A stretch of 64,000 bases of DNA from Anaerotignum lactatifermentans DSM 14214. Its GTDB lineage: Bacteria; Bacillota; Clostridia; Lachnospirales; Anaerotignaceae. Made by a program: the position numbers and the translations under genes. Below the pieces are notes generated by a model that saw nothing but the letters and a program-made list of their open reading frames with translations, searched no databases and was not told the origin of the DNA. Location of the stretch: positions 62,001-126,000 of the forward strand of contig NZ_FRAH01000003.1 in the NCBI RefSeq assembly GCF_900142265.1. Reading direction: 5' to 3'. Position 1 is the first letter of the stretch; each line of letters starts with the position of its first letter. Shown here one piece after another: positions 32,616 through 41,899 of this stretch.

Positions 32616-34943
32616 ACCAATTTCCTCCTTATGATTTGATTCTTTCTGTATATTTTCTTTCGGCAAAGCCGTTGTTGTCTTCGCGTATTTCGGGCGGAAG
32701 AGCCGCAGTCTAAGGGCGTTCCCCACCACAAAAGCAGAGCTGAAACTCATTGCCGCCGCCGCAAACATGGGATTCAGTTTCCATTCCAGCAGAGGATAGA
32801 AGACCCCAGCCGCCAGAGGGATACCGCAGGCATTGTAGAAAAATGCCCAGAACAGATTTTCTTTGATGTTGCGGATGGTAGCGTGGCTCAGTTCAATGGC
32901 TGTCACCGCATCCATGAGGTCGCTTTTCATTAAGATAATATCCGCGGATTCCATGGCAACATCTGTACCTGCACCAATGGCAACACCTACGTCCGCACGC
33001 ATGAGGGCAGGAGCGTCGTTGATGCCGTCTCCAATCATAGCAACTTTTTTGCCCTGTTCCTGCAAACGGCGCACTTCCCGTTCCTTATCCTGAGGCAAAA
33101 CTTCCGCAATGACCTGAATATCTAATTCCTTGGCAATGGCTTCTGCTGTCCGTTTGTTATCCCCTGTGAGCATGACCACTTCAATGCCCATCTGATGGAA
33201 CGCGTCCACAGCGGCTTTGCTGGTAGGCTTCAAGGTATCTGCCAATGCCACAATGCCCAGAAATGTTTCATTTTCTGCAAAGAACAGAGGCGTTTTTCCC
33301 GCTTCTGCCAGATCCACGGCTTTTGCTTCCCATTCTCCCAGCTGGATGCCTCTTTCCTGCATCATTTTCAGATTCCCAGCCAGAATATGTTTTCCTGCCA
33401 CATCGGCTTCCACGCCTTGACCTGCTGTTGCGGTGAGGTTTTCCGCCTTTTCAAAAAAGACTTCCTTTTCTTTGGCATAGGCAACAATGGCTTCTGCCAA
33501 GGGATGTTCCGAAAGGGCTTCCACTGCCGCCGCCTGTTTCAGCAGACGGTTTCGCAGAATACCTTTTGCCAGCACCACATCAGTGACAACGGGCTTGCCT
33601 TCTGTCAAAGTGCCTGTTTTGTCCAGCACCACAGTCTGCACCTGATGGGCAATTTCCAGACTTTCGGCGGATTTTACCAGAATACCGTATTCTGCGCCTT
33701 TACCTGTGCCCACCATGATAGCGGTAGGTGTTGCCAGACCCAAAGCACAGGGGCAGGAAATGACAAGCACCGCAATACCGATGGACAACGCAAAGGAGAA
33801 AGGCTGATTTCCAGCCACAAACCAGATGACTGCCGCCAGAACAGCAATGGTAATAACCACGGGCACAAATACACCGCTGACTTTATCTGCCATTTTGGCG
33901 ATGGGTGCTTTGGATGCCCCTGCTTCTTCCACCAGCGCGATGATCTGGGACAAAGTGGTATCTTTGCCGACTCTTGTAGCCGTCATGCGGAAATAACCGC
34001 TTTTGTTGACAGTCGCACCGATAACTGTATCGCCCACCTGTTTTTCCACAGGGATACTTTCGCCAGTGATGGCGCTTTCATCCACAGCGGAAAAGCCTTC
34101 CATGATTTTACCGTCTACGGGAATCCGCTGTCCCGGTTTTACGATGATGGTATCCCCTGTCACCACTTCTTCCACAGGGATTTCCTGTTCCACACCATTT
34201 CGCAGGACCGTGGCTGTTTTGGGTGCCAAGTCCATGAGTTTGCTGATGGCTTCAGAAGTTTTCCCTTTGGAACGGGTTTCCATATATTTCCCCACAGTGA
34301 TGAGGGTCAAAATCATAGCCGCGGATTCAAAATACAGCTCCATACCGTAATGATGGGCTGTCATCAAATCCCCATGCCCCATTGCGTAAGCCATGGAATA
34401 AATAGCAAACACACTGTAAACCACTGACGCCGCAGAACCCAGCGCAATGAGGGAATCCATGTTAGGCGCGCGATTCCACAAAGCTTTGAAGCCTACCACA
34501 TAATATTTCTTGTTGATGATGAGTACGGGAATGGTCAAGAACAGCTGTGTCAAAGCGAAAATCATGACATTTTCGTCCCCCAGCAAAATGGCAGGCAATG
34601 GTGCTCCCATCATGTGCCCCATGGAAATATAGAACAGGGGAATCAAGAAACAAAAGGATGCGATAAGCCGCCGTTTCATATGGTGCATTTCTTCCGCTGC
34701 CACATTTTTCGGCGCTTCCTGCGTTTTGGTTTCTCCCTGTACCGATGCGCCATAACCGCCGCTTTCCACCGCATGGATAATATCCGTCGTACCAAGGGCA
34801 TTGTCGTCATACTCCACCACCATACTGTTCTGGAGCAGGTTTACGTTGACACACTGGACACCTTCCAGCTTGCTGACGCTTTTCTCCACATGGGCAGAGC
34901 AGGCAGAACAGGTCATACCCGTCACGTCAAATTTTTGTTTCAT
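32409..34943 (-). CDS. copA: Copper-exporting P-type ATPase with fused C-terminal CopZ-like domain
   Basis: Pumps Cu(I) out of the cytoplasm. The 844 residues begin with a heavy-metal domain ([13 protein letters not shown]). Eight membrane helices include the CPC site ([14 protein letters not shown] near residue 395). [11 protein letters not shown] near residue 441 is the phosphorylation loop, SEHPLAEAI the HP motif and [10 protein letters not shown] the hinge. Unusually, a second heavy-metal domain ([13 protein letters not shown]) is fused after the last helix through a Lys/Glu/Asn linker. That domain has its own internal start signal. The gene follows csoR by 12 bp. Confidence 0.96.
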   Translation of the reverse strand: MKQKFDVTGMTCSACSAHVEKSVSKLEGVQCVNVNLLQNSMVVEYDDNALGTTDIIHAVESGGYGASVQGETKTQEAPKNVAAEEMHHMKRRLIASFCFLIPLFYISMGHMMGAPLPAILLGDENVMIFALTQLFLTIPVLIINKKYYVVGFKALWNRAPNMDSLIALGSAASVVYSVFAIYSMAYAMGHGDLMTAHHYGMELYFESAAMILTLITVGKYMETRSKGKTSEAISKLMDLAPKTATVLRNGVEQEIPVEEVVTGDTIIVKPGQRIPVDGKIMEGFSAVDESAITGESIPVEKQVGDTVIGATVNKSGYFRMTATRVGKDTTLSQIIALVEEAGASKAPIAKMADKVSGVFVPVVITIAVLAAVIWFVAGNQPFSFALSIGIAVLVISCPCALGLATPTAIMVGTGKGAEYGILVKSAESLEIAHQVQTVVLDKTGTLTEGKPVVTDVVLAKGILRNRLLKQAAAVEALSEHPLAEAIVAYAKEKEVFFEKAENLTATAGQGVEADVAGKHILAGNLKMMQERGIQLGEWEAKAVDLAEAGKTPLFFAENETFLGIVALADTLKPTSKAAVDAFHQMGIEVVMLTGDNKRTAEAIAKELDIQVIAEVLPQDKEREVRRLQEQGKKVAMIGDGINDAPALMRADVGVAIGAGTDVAMESADIILMKSDLMDAVTAIELSHATIRNIKENLFWAFFYNACGIPLAAGVFYPLLEWKLNPMFAAAAMSFSSAFVVGNALRLRLFRPKYAKTTTALPKENIQKESNHKEEIGMKKVLKIEGMMCNHCTGRVEKALNDLEGVTAEVSLEGKSATVTLSKDVSDETLVQTVTDAGYEVVDIQ

Positions 34944-34955
34944 GGCATTTCCTCC

Positions 34956-35219
34956 TTATTTCAGTATTTTGCCCAGCATAGCCACCAGTTCATCTACCTT
35001 TTCTTCCTTTTCGGCATCGGTGGTGGCTGCTACCACACAACCCTTTAAATGGGCTGTCAAAATTTCCTTGTTTGCTTTATTGAGAATGGCTTCCACTGCC
35101 ATGAGCTGCTGGGAAATATCCATACAATAGCGGTCATCCTCCACCATTTTCAAAATCCCATCCAGCTGTCCTCTGGCTGTTTTCAGCAATTTCGTAATCT
35201 TATCTTTATCTGCACGCAT
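34956..35219 (-). CDS. csoR: CsoR family copper-sensing repressor
   Basis: An 87-residue all-helical repressor that releases DNA on binding Cu(I). The three ligands of the CsoR family can be placed as Cys in DDRYCMDISQQL, His in TAHLKGC and Cys in the same HLKGC. ATG 35219 (MRADKDKITKLLKTARGQLDGI) is the family start; a much longer upstream reading is rejected. It heads the csoR-copA operon, with a G/C-rich palindrome of the CsoR type between promoter and gene. Confidence 0.94.
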   Translation of the reverse strand: MRADKDKITKLLKTARGQLDGILKMVEDDRYCMDISQQLMAVEAILNKANKEILTAHLKGCVVAATTDAEKEEKVDELVAMLGKILK

Positions 35220-35241
35220 GGTAACACACCTTTCCCTCTTT

Positions 35242-35307
35242 ATACCCTCCCCCCTAGGGGGGTATCCTTTCTGAGGACAGTATATCATACCAAAATGGTA
35301 GGTGCAA
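35242..35307 (-). promoter_or_regulatory. csoR promoter and CsoR-type operator
   Basis: Minus strand TTGCAC (35302-35307), 17 bp, TATACT (35279-35284). Downstream, at 35242-35264, the plus strand reads ATACCC then CCCCCCTAGGGGGG then TAT, a G-tract palindrome of the kind CsoR/RcnR repressors bind. Confidence 0.85.
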
Positions 35308-35378
35308 TACCTTTTTGATATTTTTCTTTCTTTTTTCCCATACAGTTGTATAATGGATAGAAAAAGGAGGTAATACAT

Positions 35379-35855
35379 ATGTCTACACAAAACACACCTT
35401 TACGCAGAAAAGACCGCTTGAGAACACAGGAAGAAGCCAGAGCCATTATGGAAAGCTGTGACTTTGCCGTATTATCCACCACAGACAATGAAAACATGCC
35501 TTATGGCGTACCTGTTTCCGTAGTTCTGGAGGAAAATCACCTCTATTTCCACTGTGCCAAAGCCGGTCGAAAACTGGAAAATATCCAGCAAAATCCCCAT
35601 GTTTGCCTGACTTTTGCCAAATTACGTCTGGTAGATGGCGAAAATTTCACCACACGTTATGAAAGCGTCATTGCCGAAGGCACCGCTGCCATTATAGAGG
35701 AAGAAACAGAAAAACGCCATGCCCTCCAGCTTCTCTGCCGCCGTTACACCCAGCACAGCGACGAAGAAATCGACGCATACATCCAGCATTACTTTGCCCA
35801 GACAGGGGTCGTGCGGATAGATTTGGAAAGCATTTCAGCAAAAGCAAACATTTAA
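35379..35855 (+). CDS. Pyridoxamine 5'-phosphate oxidase-like flavin-binding protein (NimA-like)
   Basis: A 158-residue split-barrel protein. RRKDRLRTQEEARAIMESCDFAVLSTTDNENMPYGVPVS is the usual N-terminal run, and LYFHCAKAGRKLENIQQNPHVCLTF the cofactor-binding centre. This group includes nitroimidazole reductases (NimA) and related FMN or heme binders of anaerobes. AAGGAGG precedes the ATG and TATAAT stands at 35349. It is read away from csoR and is a single-gene unit. The substrate cannot be told from sequence. Confidence 0.85.
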   Translation: MSTQNTPLRRKDRLRTQEEARAIMESCDFAVLSTTDNENMPYGVPVSVVLEENHLYFHCAKAGRKLENIQQNPHVCLTFAKLRLVDGENFTTRYESVIAEGTAAIIEEETEKRHALQLLCRRYTQHSDEEIDAYIQHYFAQTGVVRIDLESISAKANI

Positions 35856-35904
35856 CATTTTCGAAGGCTGAAAAATCAAGGATTTAACATTTCATCGCAA
35901 CATA

Positions 35905-35967
35905 TTTTCCACAGATTTCTTATAGATTTTACATAGATTTAACAGAAATAAAGTAGCAGACTTAACA
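35905..35967 (+). promoter_or_regulatory. Pho-box-like 11-bp direct repeats before ppx-ppk
   Basis: Four adjoining 11-base units start at 35905, 35916, 35927 and 35938: TTTTCCACAGA, TTTCTTATAGA, TTTTACATAGA and TTTAACAGAAA. A further TTAACA stands at 35962. Direct TT(A/T)ACA-like repeats with 11-bp period are how PhoP binds in Bacillus, and the genes that follow make and break polyphosphate. Confidence 0.7.
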
Positions 35968-36018
35968 AATCAAAGGCAAAATAATAGTGAAAAAAGTAGA
36001 AAACGAGGGGAATTTAAT

Positions 36019-36942
36019 TTGTACGCAGTTATTGACATTGGCTCCAACACCATCCGTTTGGTGCTTTATAAAATCGAAAACAATCAAATCAAATCATTGC
36101 TCAACAAAAAAAGCCCTGCCGGTCTGGCAGGTTATATCAATAAAGACCGCTGCCTGAAAAAAAGCGGTATTCGTAAGGCTGTTGCAGTCCTTTCCGAATT
36201 TAAGGAAATTCTGGATCATATGACCATTCAGGAAGTTTTTCCCTTTGCCACCGCTTCCCTGCGCAACATCAACAACGCACCGGAAGTGCTGGAAGCCATT
36301 CGGGAAAACTGCGGCTTTGAAGTGCGCATCCTTTCCGGCGAAGAAGAAGCTATCTTCGACTATTACGGCGCACTGCAGGCCATGGAAATGGACAAAGGTC
36401 TGCTGACCGACATCGGCGGCGGCAGTACCGAGCTGGTATTCTATCAGGATCACGCCATCCAGCGGGCAACTTCTCTGCCTATGGGCTCTTTGAACCTGTA
36501 CCAGCAGTATGTAAAAAATCACCTCATTGCGAAAAAATCCGAATTACAGCAGATTCAGAAAGAAGTGCGCAAAAAATTACAGGAATTACCGCCTCAGAAA
36601 GCGGTCATTTCCGACCTGTGCGCCATCGGCGGTTCTGCCCGTGCGGCCATGCAGATGGTGCAGGCTGTTTCCAAAAAGAAGAAGGAACAGCCCCTTCCTT
36701 ATTACGATCCTGCCTGTCTGAAAGCCATTCTGGACAGTGCATGTGATACACCTGATATTTTTATCAAACAACTACTGAAAACCGCGCCTGACCGTATCCA
36801 TACGTTCCTGCCCGGTATTACAGTTTTATATACCATTGCTGAGTTTTACAACATCTCCCGCATTACCACCATCAACTATGGTGTCCGGGAAGGTTATTTG
36901 TACTATTTGTTAGAACAGAGGGGGAAAATCCATGGGCACTAA
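36019..36942 (+). CDS. ppx: Exopolyphosphatase / guanosine pentaphosphatase
   Basis: Ppx/GppA family enzyme (307 residues, the short two-domain form) that cuts phosphate from polyphosphate ends or hydrolyses pppGpp. MYAVIDIGSNTIRLVLYKI is the first phosphate loop, FPFATASLRNINNAPEVLE and ILSGEEEAIFDYYGAL the core, and LLTDIGGGSTELVFYQ the second phosphate loop with the catalytic Glu region. The start is TTG 36019, after GAGGGG. The stop overlaps the ppk start by 11 bp. Co-transcription with ppk and the repeat upstream suggest phosphate-responsive control. Confidence 0.92.
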   Translation: MYAVIDIGSNTIRLVLYKIENNQIKSLLNKKSPAGLAGYINKDRCLKKSGIRKAVAVLSEFKEILDHMTIQEVFPFATASLRNINNAPEVLEAIRENCGFEVRILSGEEEAIFDYYGALQAMEMDKGLLTDIGGGSTELVFYQDHAIQRATSLPMGSLNLYQQYVKNHLIAKKSELQQIQKEVRKKLQELPPQKAVISDLCAIGGSARAAMQMVQAVSKKKKEQPLPYYDPACLKAILDSACDTPDIFIKQLLKTAPDRIHTFLPGITVLYTIAEFYNISRITTINYGVREGYLYYLLEQRGKIHGH

Positions 36943-39043
36943 AAAATATCCGTTCACTCAAAACCGTGAACTTTCTTGGCTGCGGTTCAATGACCGTGTC
37001 CTTAGTGAAGCCATGGATGAAACCCTGCCTTTGCTGGAAAGATTGAAGTTTATCTCCATCTTCACCAGCAATTTGGATGAATTTTTCATGATCCGTGTGG
37101 GCAGCCTTTTTGACATGATGCATGTCAAAGCCCATGCCATCGACAACAAATCCGGTATGACCCCCAAAGAACAGCTGGAACACATTTACCGCGCTGTGCA
37201 TCCCCTTTGCGAAAAGCGGGATAAACTCTTTGGCAGTATTCAATTGCAGCTTCGCGCCCATGGCGTTTCTCACCTTGCCTATGAAGAACTGGAATCTGTG
37301 GAACAGAAATATGTGAAGCAGTACTTCAAATCTTCCGTCTTGCCTATCTTATCTCCGCAGATTGTGGATACCCACCATCCGTTTCCACATCTGCAAAATA
37401 AAGTCATCCATGTATGCGCGATGCTGAAATTCAAAAGCAAACAGGTCTTTGCCGTTATTCCTGTGCCTCAGGCACTGCCTGAAGTTTTGTTCCTGCCGGG
37501 AATCGACGTGCGTTACATCCGTATGGAAGACATCATACTGGAATTTATGGACCAGGTTTTCGATAACTACACCGTCGATGAAAAGGTTTGTATCTGCATC
37601 ACCAGAAACGCGGATATCAACCCCGACGATGAAGCCTTTGACGTAGGCAGCGACTTTCGGAAAAAAATGAAGAAAGTGCTGGGACAGCGGCGGCGACTGG
37701 CGCCTGTGCGTATGGAGATCTCCCATTCTATCAGCGAACATTTCATCTCCTATCTTTGTGAACATCTGACACTGACGCCTGCCATGATTTACACCACATC
37801 CGCCCCTATGACCATGGGATATGTATTCTCCCTGGCGGATAAGCTCACCGACACCAAGCGGAAAGCGTTGACCTACCCTGTTTTTAAACCACAGTATCCT
37901 GCCCGCATCCACAAAAACGAAAGCATTTTGCGGCAGGTGCAGAAAAAAGACATCCTGCTTTCCTATCCCTTTGAAAGTATGGAGCCTTTCCTGCAAATGA
38001 TCAAGGAAGCATCCAATGACCCTACAGTCATTTCCATTAAAATTACCATTTACCGTCTGGCAAGAAAGACCAAACTGGTGGAATATCTCTGCAACGCGGC
38101 GGAAAACGGTAAGGACGTTACCGTCCTCATCGAGCTGCGGGCACGTTTTGACGAGCAGAACAACATCGACTGGTCAGAACGTCTGGAGGAAGCCGGATGC
38201 ACCATCATTTACGGCTTCGAGGATTACAAAGTTCATTCCAAACTCTGCCTCATCACCAAAAAAGAGCGGGGCGAAATCCAGTACATCACCCAGATTGGTA
38301 CCGGCAACTACAACGAGAAAACAGCAGAAATGTACACAGACCTTTCTCTGCTGACAGCCAATCAGGAAATCGGTCAGGATGCCAATATTTTCTTCCAGAA
38401 CATGGGCATCGGCAACCTCATGGGCAGCTACAAAAACCTGCTGGTTGCCCCTGTGAGCCTGAAAACCTCTGTCATGCGCCTCATTGACAAGGAAATCGCC
38501 AAAGGAAATGACGGACGCATTTTCCTGAAGCTCAATTCCCTGACAGATATCGACATCATTGAAAAGCTGAAAGAAGCCTCCTGTGCAGGGGTGCAGATTC
38601 AGATGATGATCCGCGGCATCTGCTGCTTACTGCCGCAGGTTCCCGGCATGACAGAAAACATCCGTGTGTTCAACGTGGTAGGACGTTATCTGGAACACTC
38701 CCGTATCTACTGCTTCGGCAGCGGCAAAAACGAGAAAATGTATATTTCCTCCGCCGACTTTATGACCAGAAACACGGAACGCCGTGTGGAAGTGGCAGCA
38801 CCCGTTTATGACCCGGACATCCAAGCACAGATCCACAACGTCATGGATGCAGCCAAATCCGATAACGTGAAAGCGCGTATCCTCTGTGCCGACGGGGAAT
38901 ACATCAAGAAACCCTTTACTGGCACTGCCGTTGACAGCCAGCAGCTTTTGATGCAGCAGGCACAACAGCAAGCGACAACTCCATCCGAACTGCCGCAGAA
39001 AGAAGGCTTTTTCTCCCGTCTGCGCCATCGGATTTTCAAATAG
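36932..39043 (+). CDS. ppk: Polyphosphate kinase 1
   Basis: Makes polyphosphate from ATP. The 703-residue protein has the N-terminal domain (NRELSWLRFNDRVLSEA), the head domain and two phospholipase-D-like C-terminal domains. The autophosphorylated His is in DYKVHSKLCLI and the second His in YLEHSRIYCF. ITQIGTGNYNEKTAEMYTDLSLLTAN is the family signature. All active residues are present. It overlaps ppx and ends before a convergent terminator. The tail holds a Gln-rich low-complexity run (QQLLMQQAQQQ). Confidence 0.96.
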   Translation: MGTKKYPFTQNRELSWLRFNDRVLSEAMDETLPLLERLKFISIFTSNLDEFFMIRVGSLFDMMHVKAHAIDNKSGMTPKEQLEHIYRAVHPLCEKRDKLFGSIQLQLRAHGVSHLAYEELESVEQKYVKQYFKSSVLPILSPQIVDTHHPFPHLQNKVIHVCAMLKFKSKQVFAVIPVPQALPEVLFLPGIDVRYIRMEDIILEFMDQVFDNYTVDEKVCICITRNADINPDDEAFDVGSDFRKKMKKVLGQRRRLAPVRMEISHSISEHFISYLCEHLTLTPAMIYTTSAPMTMGYVFSLADKLTDTKRKALTYPVFKPQYPARIHKNESILRQVQKKDILLSYPFESMEPFLQMIKEASNDPTVISIKITIYRLARKTKLVEYLCNAAENGKDVTVLIELRARFDEQNNIDWSERLEEAGCTIIYGFEDYKVHSKLCLITKKERGEIQYITQIGTGNYNEKTAEMYTDLSLLTANQEIGQDANIFFQNMGIGNLMGSYKNLLVAPVSLKTSVMRLIDKEIAKGNDGRIFLKLNSLTDIDIIEKLKEASCAGVQIQMMIRGICCLLPQVPGMTENIRVFNVVGRYLEHSRIYCFGSGKNEKMYISSADFMTRNTERRVEVAAPVYDPDIQAQIHNVMDAAKSDNVKARILCADGEYIKKPFTGTAVDSQQLLMQQAQQQATTPSELPQKEGFFSRLRHRIFK

Positions 39044-39102
39044 ACAACATCTCCCTATCTTCGGGCAATGTGTTTTCATCGCTGCGCATTGCCGTATATA
39101 CC

Positions 39103-39145
39103 AAAAAAAGACGTGAACTTGAGGAATCTCTTGTCCACGTCTTTT
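39103..39145. terminator. Convergent terminator between ppk and dusB
   Basis: AAAGACGTG pairs with CACGTCTTT over a 20-base loop. T runs follow on both strands. Confidence 0.8.
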
Positions 39146-39165
39146 CTTATTTCTTTTTATATTGC

Positions 39166-40128
39166 TTATTTGCCTGCCAGATATGCACGCAGCAGTTCTT
39201 CCATGGCTTCATAGCTTTCCATGAAATTCATTTTGCCCCGCAGTTCAGAAGCGCCGGGCAGTCCTTTCATATACCAAGCCATGTGCTTGCGCATTTCTCT
39301 AACGCCGATATACTCCCCTTTGTAGTCAACGAGCATACGGGCGTGACGCAGGGCTTTTTCCACCCTTTCTTCTGCTGTAGGCTCCGGCAGAAGCTCTCCT
39401 GTTTCCAGATAATGAATGATGCGCTTAAACAGCCAAGGGTTCCCCTGAGCGCCTCTGCCTACCATAATGGCATCACAGCCGGTGTAATCCAGCAGAGCCT
39501 TGGCATCCTGTGGCGTAAACACATCCCCATTGCCAATAACGGGAATAGAAACGGCTTCTTTCACCTGACGGATAATATCCCAGTCGGCTTTGCCGCTGTA
39601 ATACTGTTCTCTGGTGCGTCCATGGACTGCTACTGCTGCCGCGCCGTTGGCTTCGGCAATTTTCGCCACTTCCACAGCGTTGATATGGTCGTCGTCAAAG
39701 CCTTTACGGAATTTGATGGTAACAGGCTTCTTCTGGCTTTCCACCAGAGATTTTACAATCTGCCCAACCAGTTCCGGTGTTTTTGTGATGGCGCTGCCTT
39801 CCCCGTTTTTGACGATTTTGGGTGCAGGACAGCCCATATTCACATCAATGATATCAAAGGGGTAAGGCTCGATTTTCTTGCCCATTTCCCCCAGAATTTT
39901 CGGGTCAGAACCGAAAAGCTGAATGGCTGTGGGGCGTTCTGCCGCCTCCACCTGCAACAGTTCTGTGGTGTTTTTGTTGTTATATAAAATGCCTTTTGCG
40001 CTGACCATTTCGGAATACACCAGACCGCAGCCCATTTCCTTGCAGAGCAGACGGAAAGGCAGGTCTGTGACCCCAGCCATGGGCGCCAGAAAAACATTGT
40101 TGTCCAATGTTACATTTCCAATTTTCAT
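39166..40128 (-). CDS. dusB: tRNA-dihydrouridine synthase (DusB-like)
   Basis: FMN enzyme that reduces uridine to dihydrouridine in tRNA. The 320 residues show [22 protein letters not shown] at the barrel start, [19 protein letters not shown] with the catalytic Cys (MGCPAPK), [13 protein letters not shown], and [16 protein letters not shown], then IGNGDVFTP and [11 protein letters not shown] for FMN phosphate. The ATG follows TTGGAGG. It is monocistronic here, in contrast to genomes where it sits near ftsH or coaX transcripts. Confidence 0.95.
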   Translation of the reverse strand: MKIGNVTLDNNVFLAPMAGVTDLPFRLLCKEMGCGLVYSEMVSAKGILYNNKNTTELLQVEAAERPTAIQLFGSDPKILGEMGKKIEPYPFDIIDVNMGCPAPKIVKNGEGSAITKTPELVGQIVKSLVESQKKPVTIKFRKGFDDDHINAVEVAKIAEANGAAAVAVHGRTREQYYSGKADWDIIRQVKEAVSIPVIGNGDVFTPQDAKALLDYTGCDAIMVGRGAQGNPWLFKRIIHYLETGELLPEPTAEERVEKALRHARMLVDYKGEYIGVREMRKHMAWYMKGLPGASELRGKMNFMESYEAMEELLRAYLAGK

Positions 40129-40241
40129 TTTCTTCCTCCAACATGCGATTTCTGCCCGTTTTCCGGGCTTTTCCTATCCTATCATATCAGAAAAAAACAG
40201 GCAAGACCTGAAAACAAAATTTCTGTCTGCCTGTTTTGGAT

Positions 40242-41009
40242 TTACTTGTTTTTGTGATACAGAATCTTCAGACCTTTCAGTGTCAGAACAGGGTCAAGAA
40301 CATCGAAAATCTTACGGTCAGGGTCGATGACTCTTGCCAGACCGCCTGTGGCAATGACCTTCATATCCGGCATATTCAGCTCTTTTTTCAGCTGGTCAAT
40401 GATATAAATGGTCTGTCCAATATGCCCCAGCACCAGACCTGCCTGAATACTGCCCACTGTGTTTTTCACAATGATGGACTTTGGCTTTTTGATCTCAATC
40501 TTCGGCAGCTGTGCCGCACGCTGTGTCAATGCATCTGCGCAGACAGAAATACCTGGTGTAATGAGACCTGTGATAAATTCGGATTTTTCATTCAATACGT
40601 CAAAGGTATTGGCTGTGCCGTAGTCGATGACCACCGCAGGACCGCCATAAATTTCATTGACTGCCACCAGATTAACGATACGGTCTGCCCCAACGCCTTT
40701 GGGGTTGTCACGTTTAACAGAAATGCCTGTTTTCATGCCTGCACTGACAATCATAGGCTCAATATGGAAATATTTCCGAATGCCCTGTGTCAGAGAATAC
40801 ATGATATCCGGCACAACAGAAGAAATGATGACCGCGTCAATGCTGCTTGCCTTTACATCGGAAGCGTCAAAGAGGGAATGGATAAAGATACCCGTTTCGT
40901 CTGCAGTTCTGACACCGGCTGTTGCCATACGCCAGCACTTAATGAGTTTATCCCCGCGGTATACCCCCAAAACATAGTTGGTATTCCCTACATCAATTAC
41001 CAAAAGCAT
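40242..41009 (-). CDS. coaX: Type III pantothenate kinase, copy 1
   Basis: First step of CoA synthesis, phosphorylating pantothenate. The 255 residues carry the canonical DVGNTNYVLGV phosphate loop, GADRIVNLVA with the catalytic Asp, and VVIDYGTANTFDVL as the second phosphate motif. GLITPGISVCADAL is the adenosine/pantothenate region. This copy is intact by motif. A close paralog starts 20 bp upstream in the same direction, so the two are likely co-transcribed. Confidence 0.95.
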   Translation of the reverse strand: MLLVIDVGNTNYVLGVYRGDKLIKCWRMATAGVRTADETGIFIHSLFDASDVKASSIDAVIISSVVPDIMYSLTQGIRKYFHIEPMIVSAGMKTGISVKRDNPKGVGADRIVNLVAVNEIYGGPAVVIDYGTANTFDVLNEKSEFITGLITPGISVCADALTQRAAQLPKIEIKKPKSIIVKNTVGSIQAGLVLGHIGQTIYIIDQLKKELNMPDMKVIATGGLARVIDPDRKIFDVLDPVLTLKGLKILYHKNK

Positions 41010-41028
41010 GTATATTTCCTCCTAAAAA

Positions 41029-41805
41029 TCATCTTCTGTTCCGATTCTTTTCATAAAGCAGGCGCAAGCCCTGCAATGCCAGAACCGGGTCGTATACATC
41101 GAAGATTTCTTCGTTTTCATCAATGACTTTCGCCAGACCGCCTGTAGCGATGACTTTCATATTCGGCAGATTCAATTTGTCCTTAATCTGCTGGATGATA
41201 TAAATGGTTTCGCCAATATGTCCCAACACCAAACCAGCCTGAATACTGTCCACTGTATTTTTCGTAATCAGTGTTTCAGGACGTTTGATTTCAATCTTCG
41301 GCAGCTGTGCAGCTCTTCTTGTCAGAGCGTCTGCGCAAATCTGCACGCCGGGTGCAGTGATGCCTGTGAGAAATTCGCCTTTTTCACTGACAACGTCAAA
41401 AGTTGTGGCTGTGCTGTAATCCACCACAATGGCAGGACCGCCGTAGAGTTCATAAGCTGCCACCAGATTGACGATACGGTCTGTCCCCATTTCCTTGGGG
41501 TTTTCCATCCGCAGATTGATGCCTGTTTTCATGCCGGCACGAACCACCATAGGCTCTCTCTGCAAATATTTTCGAATGCCGCTCAACAGGGAATACATTA
41601 CGTTTGGCACTACGGAAGATACCACAACGGCGTCGATTTCAGAAATATCCATACCGGAGTGGACAAACAGCATCCGCAGCAGCATACCTGTTTCATCGGA
41701 AGTACGGCTGCTGAGGGTGGAAAGCCGCCAGTTTGCCACCAGCTTGTCCCCGTCAAAGACGCCCAATGTGCTGTTGGTATTGCTTACATCAATGACTAAA
41801 ATCAT
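41029..41805 (-). CDS. Type III pantothenate kinase paralog, copy 2 (altered glycines)
   Basis: A 258-residue tandem paralog of the downstream coaX, alike over its whole length (for example TRRAAQLPKIEIK, SIQAGLVLGHIG, MKVIATGGLA). The first phosphate loop is DVSNTNSTLGV in place of DVGNTN, and the second is VVDYSTATTFDVV in place of a DYGTATTFD-type motif. So Gly is Ser at both phosphate sites. The catalytic Asp (GTDRIVNLVA) is kept. CoaX works as a dimer with the active site between subunits, so a modulating or heteromeric role is possible; it may also be a weak kinase. Starts after AGAGGAG. Confidence 0.88.
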   Translation of the reverse strand: MILVIDVSNTNSTLGVFDGDKLVANWRLSTLSSRTSDETGMLLRMLFVHSGMDISEIDAVVVSSVVPNVMYSLLSGIRKYLQREPMVVRAGMKTGINLRMENPKEMGTDRIVNLVAAYELYGGPAIVVDYSTATTFDVVSEKGEFLTGITAPGVQICADALTRRAAQLPKIEIKRPETLITKNTVDSIQAGLVLGHIGETIYIIQQIKDKLNLPNMKVIATGGLAKVIDENEEIFDVYDPVLALQGLRLLYEKNRNRR

Positions 41806-41839
41806 GCTTGATCTCCTCTGCTCAAAAAAATACCTTTCT

Positions 41840-41873
41840 CAAAAAACGGCACGGGAACCCGTTCCCGCGCCGT
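41840..41873 (-). terminator. Terminator between the ECF gene and coaX pair
   Basis: Minus strand ACGGCGCGGGAAC pairs with GTTCCCGTGCCGT, followed by six T. It ends the S-component transcript before the coaX genes. Confidence 0.92.
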
Positions 41874-41899
41874 AAAAACATCATTTCTATTTCTTTCTC

